This document shows, piece after piece, positions 7,601 through 14,134 of a stretch of 14,134 nt of DNA. Made by a program: the position numbers and the translations under genes. This DNA is from Bacteroidota bacterium. Its GTDB lineage: Bacteria > Bacteroidota > Bacteroidia > Flavobacteriales > Flavobacteriaceae. The notes under the pieces are model-generated. The model was given only the letters and a program-made list of their open reading frames with translations. It was not told the origin of the DNA and did not search any database. The DNA lies in the NCBI GenBank assembly GCA_015767395.1, contig JADWMI010000038.1, forward strand, positions 1 to 14,134, written 5' to 3'. How positions within the stretch are numbered: position 1 is the first letter of the stretch; each line of letters begins with the position of its first letter.

Positions 7601-7921
7601 TTATAGAAAACCTAATTCTAATTTAGCTTCTTCGCTCATCATATCTTGCGTCCACATTGGATCAAAAGTAATTTCAACTTCAGCGTTTTTAACGTCTTCA
7701 ATTGTTTTTACCTTTTCTTCTATTTCAACAGGCAAAGTTTCTGCAACTGGGCAGTTTGGAGAAGTAAGTGTCATTAATATTTTTACATCGTTATTTTCAC
7801 TCACAAATACATCGTAAATTAAGCCTAATTCAAATATATCAACTGGTATTTCTGGATCGTAAATAGTCTTTAATTTCGCAACTATTTGATCACCTAAATC
7901 TTCTACACGTTCACTATTCAT
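7601..7921 (-). CDS. sufT: SufT-type MIP18 family (DUF59) Fe-S assembly protein
   Basis: 106 residues from the ATG at 7921. Earlier in-frame ATGs at 7945 and 7960 add a short stretch (MHLFRMNIKKVCV) outside the conserved domain, and a -7 promoter element overlaps the first of them. The MIP18 fold is clear: YDPEIPVDIFELGLIYDV (21-38), then TLTSPNCPVAETLP (51-64) with the conserved cysteine C57, and FDPMWTQDMMSEEAKLELGF at the end. SufT-type proteins help deliver or mature Fe-S clusters on target proteins, and the family also includes PaaD and eukaryotic CIA2. This short single-domain form lacks the extra N-terminal region of longer SufT proteins, so the symbol marks the family rather than proven orthology. 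It follows sufE by 51 nt and abuts the DUF2480 gene. Confidence 0.9.
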   Translation of the reverse strand: MNSERVEDLGDQIVAKLKTIYDPEIPVDIFELGLIYDVFVSENNDVKILMTLTSPNCPVAETLPVEIEEKVKTIEDVKNAEVEITFDPMWTQDMMSEEAKLELGFL

Positions 7922-7957
7922 TACACAAACCTTCTTTATATTCATTCTAAATAAGTG

Positions 7958-7965
7958 CAAATATA
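7958..7965 (-). promoter_or_regulatory. possible internal -7 element upstream of sufT
   Basis: The minus strand reads TATATTTG here, an exact TAnnTTTG match, inside the 51-nt spacer between sufE and sufT. Transcription would begin near 7952, about 30 nt before the ATG at 7921. No TTG is found 17-23 nt upstream. It may let sufT and DUF2480 be transcribed without sufE. Confidence 0.3.
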
Positions 7966-7972
7966 CACTAAT

Positions 7973-8395
7973 TTAACTTAATTTTGATTGAAAAGCTAAG
8001 GCGTACAATTTAATTTGTTTGATCATTGAAACCAAGCCATTTGCTCGCGTAGGAGATAAGTGTTCTTTTAAACCAATTTCATCCACAAAATATAAGTCGG
8101 CATCTAATATATCTTTAGGCTTTTGATGGTTAAAAACGCGTAATAAAATAGCGACTATTCCTTTTGTTAAAATGGCATCGCTATCGGCAGAAAAATTTAT
8201 TTTATCATCTTCAATTTCAGAGTGTAACCATACTTTACTTTGGCAACCAACAATTAAATTATCGTCGGTTTTATAAGTCTCTTCTATAAGAGGAATTGAT
8301 TTTCCGAGATCAATAATATATTCGTATCGTTCCATCCAATCTTCAAACATGGAAAACTCATCTATAATTTCTTCTTGTATTTCTTTGATAGTCAT
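7973..8395 (-). CDS. sufE: SufE family cysteine desulfurase sulfur acceptor
   Basis: 140 residues, typical for SufE. SufE takes persulfide sulfur from the cysteine desulfurase SufS and passes it to the SufBCD scaffold in Fe-S cluster assembly in the cytoplasm. The acceptor cysteine is C51 in NLIVGCQSKVWL (46-57), the same position and context as in the E. coli protein. The C-terminal LSPTRANGLVSMIKQIK (113-129) is also a family hallmark. It opens the minus-strand run sufE, sufT, DUF2480 and is transcribed away from the PfkB gene. sufB, sufC, sufD and sufS are not nearby, although in many relatives they lie upstream. Confidence in the family is high. Confidence 0.95.
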   Translation of the reverse strand: MTIKEIQEEIIDEFSMFEDWMERYEYIIDLGKSIPLIEETYKTDDNLIVGCQSKVWLHSEIEDDKINFSADSDAILTKGIVAILLRVFNHQKPKDILDADLYFVDEIGLKEHLSPTRANGLVSMIKQIKLYALAFQSKLS

Positions 8396-8413
8396 TTTTT
8401 AAACTTATTTTTG
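8384..8413 (+). promoter_or_regulatory. promoter of the PfkB kinase gene
   Basis: TTTG at 8384-8387 lies 18 nt before TATTTTTG (8406-8413). Both parts match the Bacteroidota consensus (TTTG, then TAnnTTTG) with normal spacing. The -33 part lies inside the first codons of sufE. Transcription should begin near 8420, leaving a leader of about 74 nt that carries the TAAACAC repeats. Confidence 0.55.
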
Positions 8414-8422
8414 CAAAAATAA
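8405..8422. promoter_or_regulatory. 18-bp perfect palindrome giving a -7 element to both divergent genes
   Basis: TTATTTTTGCAAAAATAA equals its own reverse complement. It holds TATTTTTG on the plus strand (8406-8413) and the same octamer on the minus strand (8414-8421), directly back to back. The minus-strand copy would drive sufE with a leader of about 12 nt, though its -33 region is T-rich and has no TTG. The two promoters could not both be occupied by polymerase at once. Confidence 0.5.
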
Positions 8423-8431
8423 TCACATCGG

Positions 8432-8485
8432 GTGTTTAAAAAAAATATAAACACAATTAAAACCATTTAAAAGATGTGTAAACAC
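8432..8485. repeat. three TAAACAC heptamers in the sufE/PfkB divergent region
   Basis: GTGTTTA at 8432-8438 (minus-strand copy), TAAACAC at 8448-8454 and TAAACAC at 8479-8485. The first two form an inverted repeat with a 9-nt spacer; the second and third are direct repeats 31 nt apart, about three helical turns. The last also sits in GTGTAAACAC. They lie in the PfkB leader and across the -33 area of the sufE promoter, so a binding protein there could affect both genes. A regulatory role is inferred. Confidence 0.4.
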
Positions 8486-8493
8486 TATAAAAT

Positions 8494-9420
8494 ATGGGTA
8501 AATTATTAATTGTTGGTACGGTTGCTTTTGATGCTATTGAAACGCCTTTTGGGCAAACAGACAAAATTGTAGGAGGAGCAGCAACGTATATTTCTCTTTC
8601 TGCATCTCAATTTGGGATAAAATCAGGAATTGTTTCTGTAGTTGGAGGCGATTTTCCGAAGGAATATTTACAAAAATTAAATGCTCGAAATATAAATACC
8701 GAGGGCGTTGAGATTGTTGAAGATGGAAAAACTTTTTTTTGGCAAGGAAAATATCACAACGATTTAAATACAAGAGATACTTTAATTACAGATTTAAATG
8801 TATTGGCTGATTTTAATCCAGTGGTGCCTGCTGAATTTCAAAACACAGATTTTTTGATGTTGGGAAATTTACATCCAGCTGTACAAATGGCTGTAATTAA
8901 TCAGATACCTAACCGACCAAAGTTAGTAGTATTAGATACTATGAATTTTTGGATGGACAATACCATGGATGAATTGATGCAAGTAATTGCTAAAATTGAT
9001 GTAATTACCATTAATGATGAAGAAGCTCGCCAATTATCGGGTGAATATTCTTTGGTTAAAGCAGCACAAAAAATTCATAAAATGGGACCAAAATATGTAG
9101 TGATTAAAAAAGGAGAGCATGGTGCATTGTTATTTAACAATGGTGATGTGTTTTTTGCACCTGCATTGCCGTTAGAAGAAGTTTTTGATCCAACAGGAGC
9201 AGGAGATACTTTTGCAGGTGGTTTTATTGGTTATTTAGCCAAATCTGAGGATATTTCATTTGAAAACATGAAGAGGGCTGTTATTTCTGGTTCAAATTTG
9301 GCATCGTTTTGTGTTGAGAAATTTGGAACTGTAAGGATGGAAAACTTAACAGATGATGAAATTCAAGCGAGGTTATTACAATTTAAGCTGTTAACTCAGT
9401 TTGATATTGAATTAAATTAG
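8494..9420 (+). CDS. PfkB family carbohydrate/nucleoside kinase
   Basis: 308 residues, normal for the ribokinase/PfkB family, which phosphorylates a sugar or nucleoside hydroxyl with ATP. The N-terminal glycine motif GGAATYISLSASQFG is at 27-41. The N-x-x-E motif (N174-E177) that helps bind magnesium and phosphate is present, and the C-terminal signature DPTGAGDTFAGGFIGYL (232-248) places the catalytic base at D238. No signal peptide; cytoplasmic. The substrate cannot be read from sequence. Its place just before the PurF-like gene hints at ribose or nucleoside metabolism, but a strong terminator separates the two. It has its own well-formed promoter at 8384-8413, whose -7 element shares a palindrome with the sufE promoter. 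Confidence 0.92.
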   Translation: MGKLLIVGTVAFDAIETPFGQTDKIVGGAATYISLSASQFGIKSGIVSVVGGDFPKEYLQKLNARNINTEGVEIVEDGKTFFWQGKYHNDLNTRDTLITDLNVLADFNPVVPAEFQNTDFLMLGNLHPAVQMAVINQIPNRPKLVVLDTMNFWMDNTMDELMQVIAKIDVITINDEEARQLSGEYSLVKAAQKIHKMGPKYVVIKKGEHGALLFNNGDVFFAPALPLEEVFDPTGAGDTFAGGFIGYLAKSEDISFENMKRAVISGSNLASFCVEKFGTVRMENLTDDEIQARLLQFKLLTQFDIELN

Positions 9421-9423
9421 ATC

Positions 9424-9450
9424 AAATTCCGCACGTGTGCGGAATTTTTT
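9424..9450 (+). terminator. intrinsic terminator after the PfkB gene
   Basis: AAATTCCGCAC (9424-9434) and GTGCGGAATTT (9437-9447) are perfect 11-base arms around GT, with further T residues to 9450. In practice the hairpin would open to a four- to six-base loop. It begins 3 nt after the PfkB stop and ends 30 nt before the PurF-like start codon. Confidence 0.85.
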
Positions 9451-9480
9451 ATTTGATACTACTTACTAAAAATTAATACA

Positions 9481-11382
9481 ATGAGCGACGCTATTAAACA
9501 TGAATGTGGAATTGCAATGGTTAGACTTCTTAAGCCGTTACAATATTATAAAGACAAGTATGGTTCTGCCTTTTATGGTTTAAATAAAATGTATTTGTTA
9601 ATGGAAAAACAGCACAATCGTGGTCAAGATGGTGCAGGTTTGGCAAGTATCAAATTTAATGTAGATCCAGGCACAAGATATATTAGTCGTGTTCGCTCCA
9701 ATGCAGATCAACCAATTCAAGATATTTTTGCGCAAATTAATGGACGCTTAAACGATTTAAATGAAGAGTTTCCTGAAAAAGTTGATGATGTTCAATGGCA
9801 AATTAACAATGCGCCATATATTGGAAATTTATATTTGGGGCATGTTCGATACGGTACTTTTGGTAAAAACAGCATAGAAAGTGTTCATCCTTTCTTACGC
9901 CAGAGCAATTGGATGCATAAGAGCTTAATTGTTGCGGGAAACTTTAATATGACCAATTCAAAACGTTTGTTTAATGACTTGGTTGAAATAGGGCAACATC
10001 CAAAAGAAATGACAGATACCGTTACGGTAATGGAAAAAATAGGTCATTTTATTGATAAAGAGGTGGCTGAACTATACAGTAAAATCAAAGAAGAAAAAGG
10101 GGTTGGTAAAAAAGGTGCCTCTCCGCTAATTGAAGAACAAATTAATTTAAAAAAAATTCTTAAAAAATCTGCAAAAAACTGGGATGGTGGTTATGCAATG
10201 GCTGGTTTATTAGGTCACGGTGATGCTTTTGTATTGCGCGATCCTGCAGGAATAAGACCTGCATTTTATTATAAAGATGATGAGGTTGTGGTGGTAGCTT
10301 CTGAGCGTCCAGTTATTCAAACTGTATTTAATGTTGATATTGATGATGTAAAAGAAATTGACCCTGGATGTGCTTTAATTATTAAAAGAAATGGCGACAT
10401 TTCAATGAATAAGGTTAAAGAGCCTTTGCCAAAAAAAGCGTGTTCATTTGAGCGTATTTATTTTTCAAGAGGAAGTGATGCCGATATTTATACGGAAAGA
10501 AAAAATCTTGGAAAGTTGGTTTTTCCTCAAATATTGAAGAAAATTGATAATGATATAAAAAACACCGTGTTTTCATTTATCCCAAATACTGCCGAAACAT
10601 CGTTTTATGGAATGCGTGAAGCAGCTGAAGATTTTTTAAACCTTCAAAAAACAGCAGCTATATTAAATGGAAATAAAGCATTATCTGCTGAAAAAGTTAC
10701 AGAAATATTAGCAGAAAGACCTAGAGTTGAAAAATTAGCAATTAAGGATGCCAAACTAAGAACTTTTATTGCCGATGATAATAGTCGTGACGATTTAGTA
10801 GCTCACTTGTACGATGTAACTTATGGAATTGTAAAGCCAGACGATAATTTGGTAATTATTGACGATAGTATCGTACGTGGAACAACTTTGAAAAAAAGTA
10901 TTATTAAAATTTTGGACAGTTTACACCCTAAAAAAATAATAGTCGTTTCTTCAGCACCACAAATTCGTTACCCAGATTGTTATGGGATTGATATGGCTAA
11001 AATGGGTGATTTTATCGCTTTTAAAGCTACTTTAGAATTGTTAAAAGAGAATAATCAGTATTCAATTGTTGATGAAGTTTACCAAAATTGTAAAAAGCAA
11101 CAACATCTTGAAGATACCGAGATTCAAAATTTTGTAAAAGGAATTTATGAGCAGTTTTCTGATGAGCAAATTTCAGATAAAATAGCTGAGATGCTTAAAA
11201 CAGAGAATATAACGGCTCAAATAGAAATTGTGTATCAATCGGTTGAAAATTTACATAAAGCTTGCCCAGACCATTTAGGTGATTGGTATTTTACAGGTGA
11301 TTATCCAACACCAGGCGGTAATCGAGTGGTGAACGATTCTTTTGTTAATTTTTATGAAGGGAATAACAAAAGAGCTTATTAA
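9481..11382 (+). CDS. purF: amidophosphoribosyltransferase-like protein (long Bacteroidota PurF type)
   Basis: 633 residues, much longer than the roughly 470-510 of usual PurF. PurF makes 5-phosphoribosylamine from PRPP and glutamine, the first step of purine synthesis. The class II glutaminase domain begins at C9 after MSDAIKHE, so an eight-residue propeptide must be removed to expose the cysteine, as in Bacillus. RGQDGAG (47-53), GHVRYGTFG (120-128) and the TDT motif with D179 are kept. The oxyanion-hole motif, normally AHNGNLTN, reads AGNFNMTN (152-159). The PRPP loop VIIDDSIVRGTT (458-469) and YGIDM (501-505) are intact. Of the Bacillus Fe-S ligands, the positions of C236, C437 and C440 are not cysteine (P277, G600, Y603), and C500 is one residue off, so a cluster is unlikely. 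Extra segments occur at about 75-112, 200-230 and 386-425. The fold is certain; whether this is the main purF or a specialised paralogue is open. Confidence 0.85.
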   Translation: MSDAIKHECGIAMVRLLKPLQYYKDKYGSAFYGLNKMYLLMEKQHNRGQDGAGLASIKFNVDPGTRYISRVRSNADQPIQDIFAQINGRLNDLNEEFPEKVDDVQWQINNAPYIGNLYLGHVRYGTFGKNSIESVHPFLRQSNWMHKSLIVAGNFNMTNSKRLFNDLVEIGQHPKEMTDTVTVMEKIGHFIDKEVAELYSKIKEEKGVGKKGASPLIEEQINLKKILKKSAKNWDGGYAMAGLLGHGDAFVLRDPAGIRPAFYYKDDEVVVVASERPVIQTVFNVDIDDVKEIDPGCALIIKRNGDISMNKVKEPLPKKACSFERIYFSRGSDADIYTERKNLGKLVFPQILKKIDNDIKNTVFSFIPNTAETSFYGMREAAEDFLNLQKTAAILNGNKALSAEKVTEILAERPRVEKLAIKDAKLRTFIADDNSRDDLVAHLYDVTYGIVKPDDNLVIIDDSIVRGTTLKKSIIKILDSLHPKKIIVVSSAPQIRYPDCYGIDMAKMGDFIAFKATLELLKENNQYSIVDEVYQNCKKQQHLEDTEIQNFVKGIYEQFSDEQISDKIAEMLKTENITAQIEIVYQSVENLHKACPDHLGDWYFTGDYPTPGGNRVVNDSFVNFYEGNNKRAY

Positions 11383-11583
11383 GTAAATTCATATCATTGA
11401 AAGAATTCAATTTCCCATTGGATCTGAATCTCGAAAATGAATTAAAAAATAACATCTTTTAGCTATTGTCGGTACAAAACATGAATAGTTGTTTTTGCAG
11501 GAAAAAAGACGCTATTTGTTGTTAATTTTAACTGAAATTATTTTTATATTTACGGTCGTTTAAATGTAAGGAAAACACGATTC
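11383..11583. other. intergenic region between the PurF-like and macroglobulin/plug genes
   Basis: About 200 bases without a convincing gene. Near its start, ATTGAA (11396-11401) and TTCAAT (11406-11411) form a weak six-base stem before TTT; it is too AT-rich to call a terminator. The downstream part holds the probable promoter of the next gene. No tRNA or riboswitch-like fold was recognised. Confidence 0.5.
11519..11552 (+). promoter_or_regulatory. possible promoter of the macroglobulin/plug gene
   Basis: TTG at 11519-11521 lies 23 nt before TATATTTA (11545-11552), one mismatch from TAnnTTTG and at the upper limit of usual spacing. Transcription would start near 11559, about 25 nt before the ATG at 11584. 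Confidence 0.35.
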
Positions 11584-14049
11584 ATGAAAAGATTTTTTTC
11601 TACCCTGCTACTGCTTATTTTAACTTCTTTTTATGGAGTTTCTCAAAATCATTTCCCTGATTTGGTCAAAGAAAAGTTAAGCGAGTATCGATTAACTGAC
11701 TACCCAGAGAAAGTATATATACATACAGATAAACCTTGTTATTCACTAGATGAAAGTATTTGGTTTACTGGATATTTGGTAAATGGTATTACCAATACTC
11801 AAAGTACCAAAAGTGCTGTTTTATATGTTGAACTAATCAACGACCAAGACATTGTTGTTGCCCAGAAAAAACTGTTTATTGATAAGGTAAGTGTCGCGGG
11901 AGATTTTAAAATTCCTAAATATTGGAAACAAGGAAAGTATTTATTAAGATCGTATACCAACGAGATAAGAAATAATGGTCCTAATTATTTTTTTCAAAAG
12001 GAAATTTCGATTTGGGATACTCACAAAAATGACAGTCTACAATCTCAGAGATCTCTCATAAAAGAAGTTGTTGAAAATATTGAAAGTTCTAATATACCAA
12101 GGCCAGACTTACATTTCTACCCAGAAAGTGGTTATCTTGTGGAAGGGATTCAAAACAAAGTTGCTATCAAAATTAAAGATTCACTATTCGAGAATGCCAA
12201 TCTTTCTGGAATTATAATTGATAATGAGGGAACAGAAATTTCAAATTTTAAAACTTTAAAATTTGGACTAGGCGTTTTTTCGTTCACCCCAGAACCAAAT
12301 AAATCGTATAACGCCATTATAAATGTAAATAATGTTGAAGAGCACTATCCACTTCCAAAAGCGTTACCTGAAGGATATGTAATCAATGTTTTAAATAATG
12401 GAGATCATGTGCTGGTTGAAGTCAATTCTACAACAAAGACAGGGCTTAGAGGAACATTCCTTGTAGCACACCAAAGAGGAGTCCATATTTATAGTAATTA
12501 TGAAGAATCTTCCAGAAACAAATATGCTATTAAAATTATTACGACACAACTTAATGATGGAGTTACTCATTTAACCTTATTTGATTCTTCTGGAAATCCT
12601 GTTTGTGAACGGCTTATTTATGTGAATAATCCAAATAACAGCGCAACTGTTGAAATTAAAAAATCACAAGACTTATTAAAAACAAGACAAAAAATTACAG
12701 TAAACTTAGATGTGAAAAGTAAAACAGGGACAAGTATTCCAAGTGTTTTGTCTATGTCTGTTAGAGATTTAAGGGCAGCTCCTTATAATGCGAAGGGCGG
12801 AAATATTAGAACTTGGCTATTGTTAAATTCAGACCTAAGAGGGGAAGTAAAAAACCCCGGGTATTTCTTTGAGAATGAGAATGATTTCAGAAAACGTTAT
12901 TTATTAGATTTGGTTATGTTAACCAATGGCTGGAGAAGATTTGTTTGGAATGAATTTTTATACGAGCCAAAAAAAGAGGGTAATTTTCCTATTGAAAAAG
13001 GAATTCATATTTCTGGTAGAACCTTGAATTTGAAAAAACCTTACAATAACACAACAGCATCAACTCGTTTAAGTTTTATAGGACCATTTCATCAAGAGAC
13101 ACAGCAATCAAGTACCAATGGTAAATTTAACTTTGGTCCTTATATTTTTCATGATACAATTCCAACATTACTGGAAGCAAGATTGACTAATTTTAAATCC
13201 AAAGAAGAAAAAAACCGTAAAGTTTTAATTCATGTAGATAAACCTATTGAAAGTCCTGCAGTTACAAGAAATGGAATCTTAAAATCTAGTTTTAGTGATG
13301 AAAGTCAAATTGCTGGATTTTTAAAAACAGCGAATTATATTAAGCAAATTAATTTTGAATTTGGAATAAATTCTAATTTGCTGGATGAGGTAACTGTAAC
13401 CTCCAAAAGGAAAGAAGAAGTTGATGAACGAATCCAAGAAATGAATGAGAGGACACTTTATGGAGAGCCATCAGATAGAATTGTTATGGATGATGTAGAT
13501 GGTTCAGATTTAAGATCAATTTTTGATTTATTAAGAAGAATTGGTGGCGTAAATGTTTCCGGTACAAGTATTTCTATTAGAGGTGGTGGAACACCCGCGT
13601 TTTATTTAGACGGCATGGAAATAGATAGTTCATTTGTTGGGTCTTTATCTGGAAGTAATATTGCATTTATAGATGTTTTAAAAGGGAATGATGCTGCGAT
13701 GTTTTCAAATAGTGGAAATGGGGTTATTGCTATTTACTCAGACTTAGGCTCAAATGTTGATTCGAGGAATGTAAAAAGAAAACCTGGGATTATTGATTTT
13801 ATGGCAAGAGGTTTTTACACTGCTAAAGAGTTTTATTCACCCAATCATATTTCTGTTACTGATGAAATATTTGAAGTAGATGTTAGAACAACCCTACATT
13901 GGGATCCACAAATTAGAGTCACTGAAAACAGTAAAAAGGAAATTTCCTTTTTTACATGTGATGCTAAAGGAGATTATATAATTGAAATTGAAGGAGTCTC
14001 TGATATGGGTGAGCCAATTCACGGATCAAGTACTTTTACTGTTGAATAG
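11584..14049 (+). CDS. exported macroglobulin-like (MG2) protein with orphan TonB-receptor plug domain
   Basis: 821 residues. Residues 1-21 are a signal peptide ending in GVSQ. Residues 43-65 (starting KVYIHTDKPCYSLDESIWF) match the opening of alpha-2-macroglobulin MG2 domains, which bear the HTDKP-Y motif; several immunoglobulin-like beta domains follow to about 480, and a carboxypeptidase-regulatory-like segment may lie near 472-555. LDEVTVTSKRK (600-610) resembles the start of SusC-type plugs, and 624-718 is a TonB-receptor plug (LRSIFDLLRRIGGVNVSG, SISIRGGGTPAFYLDG, IAFIDVLKGNDAAMFSNSG). No 22-strand barrel follows, only about 100 residues that include RTTLHWDPQIRV (768-779). It is probably at the outer membrane. 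I know this arrangement from Bacteroidota, where its role is unsettled. It is a single-gene unit ending in a strong terminator. Confidence 0.85.
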   Translation: MKRFFSTLLLLILTSFYGVSQNHFPDLVKEKLSEYRLTDYPEKVYIHTDKPCYSLDESIWFTGYLVNGITNTQSTKSAVLYVELINDQDIVVAQKKLFIDKVSVAGDFKIPKYWKQGKYLLRSYTNEIRNNGPNYFFQKEISIWDTHKNDSLQSQRSLIKEVVENIESSNIPRPDLHFYPESGYLVEGIQNKVAIKIKDSLFENANLSGIIIDNEGTEISNFKTLKFGLGVFSFTPEPNKSYNAIINVNNVEEHYPLPKALPEGYVINVLNNGDHVLVEVNSTTKTGLRGTFLVAHQRGVHIYSNYEESSRNKYAIKIITTQLNDGVTHLTLFDSSGNPVCERLIYVNNPNNSATVEIKKSQDLLKTRQKITVNLDVKSKTGTSIPSVLSMSVRDLRAAPYNAKGGNIRTWLLLNSDLRGEVKNPGYFFENENDFRKRYLLDLVMLTNGWRRFVWNEFLYEPKKEGNFPIEKGIHISGRTLNLKKPYNNTTASTRLSFIGPFHQETQQSSTNGKFNFGPYIFHDTIPTLLEARLTNFKSKEEKNRKVLIHVDKPIESPAVTRNGILKSSFSDESQIAGFLKTANYIKQINFEFGINSNLLDEVTVTSKRKEEVDERIQEMNERTLYGEPSDRIVMDDVDGSDLRSIFDLLRRIGGVNVSGTSISIRGGGTPAFYLDGMEIDSSFVGSLSGSNIAFIDVLKGNDAAMFSNSGNGVIAIYSDLGSNVDSRNVKRKPGIIDFMARGFYTAKEFYSPNHISVTDEIFEVDVRTTLHWDPQIRVTENSKKEISFFTCDAKGDYIIEIEGVSDMGEPIHGSSTFTVE

Positions 14050-14059
14050 GAATGTTATT

Positions 14060-14097
14060 AAATAAAAAAACGCACCAATTGGTGCGTTTTTTTATTT
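14060..14097. terminator. 38-bp palindromic bidirectional terminator
   Basis: The core CGCACCAATTGGTGCG (14071-14086) is flanked by seven A and seven T residues, and the symmetry continues through AAAT and ATTT to 14060 and 14097. Either strand would give a GC-rich stem followed by a T-run, so it can stop transcription from both sides. It ends the macroglobulin/plug gene 10 nt after its stop. Confidence 0.9.
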
Positions 14098-14111
14098 CAA
14101 TTTTTAGAGAA

Positions 14112-14134
14112 TTATTTATTCTCAGCGTATAATT
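14112..14134 (-). CDS. possible 3' end of a convergent gene
   Basis: On the minus strand the last six codons before a TAA at 14112-14114 read LYAENK. The bidirectional terminator just beyond suggests a real gene arriving from the right. Only 23 bases are visible, so the reading frame and identity cannot be established. Confidence 0.25.

Noticed and set aside
7569..7817. Open plus-strand frame across the DUF2480/sufT junction
   Set aside because: Overlaps two well-supported genes; its serine-rich product has no motif.
8534..8773. Open minus-strand frame inside the PfkB gene
   Set aside because: Antisense to a gene with complete PfkB motifs; no supporting feature.
11481..11525. A 14-codon frame, MNSCFCRKKDAICC, with four cysteines before the macroglobulin/plug gene
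   Set aside because: Very short, upstream of the likely transcription start, and has no sign of a ribosome-binding context; such frames arise by chance.

Overview
The window looks like a chromosomal segment from a member of the Bacteroidota, most probably a marine or freshwater Flavobacteriia. The signs are: strongly AT-rich DNA; starts without Shine-Dalgarno sequences; several exact matches to the Bacteroidota -7 element TAnnTTTG; exported proteins whose signal peptides end in Q (AQ, SQ, CQ); and families I know mainly from this phylum (DUF3078, DUF2480, macroglobulin/TonB-plug fusions, a long PurF-like protein). I saw no mobile element, CRISPR array, tRNA or rRNA, and no gene with visibly foreign composition. 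No gene-free stretch exceeds about 210 bases.

Layout. Positions 1-2426 (minus strand) hold an exported gamma-glutamyltransferase followed 14 nt later by an ATP-grasp protein cut by the window edge. Positions 2569-5057 (plus) hold a tight two-gene operon: a NYN-nuclease/LOTUS protein and a membrane-anchored AsmA-like protein. Positions 5090-8395 (minus) form an iron-sulfur accessory cluster: sufE, a SufT/MIP18-type gene, a DUF2480 gene, then two tandem DUF3078 genes predicted to encode outer-membrane beta-barrels. Divergent from sufE, 8494-11382 (plus) carries a PfkB-family sugar/nucleoside kinase, a strong intrinsic terminator, and a long amidophosphoribosyltransferase-like protein. Positions 11584-14049 (plus) encode an exported macroglobulin-like protein with an orphan TonB-receptor plug domain. 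A 38-bp perfect palindrome ends that gene and probably also a convergent gene that just enters the window on the right.

How the genes relate. The suf-linked group is the best functional unit. SufE passes sulfur to SufBCD with SufS, which are not in the window. SufT-type proteins help mature Fe-S proteins. DUF2480 abuts sufT with no spacer and carries exactly three cysteines, each in a motif-like context. The DUF3078 proteins downstream look like outer-membrane channels. An undescribed link between Fe-S assembly and the envelope is the most interesting hypothesis here, but it rests only on gene order and motifs. The sufE/kinase divergent region is unusual in its own right: an 18-bp perfect palindrome provides an exact TATTTTTG element on each strand, next to three copies of the heptamer TAAACAC.

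Most of the window is ordinary accessory or housekeeping chromosome. The oddities worth checking are DUF2480's cysteines, the DUF3078 duplication, the divergent promoter, the altered active-site and Fe-S-ligand positions in the PurF-like protein, and the barrel-less plug fusion.
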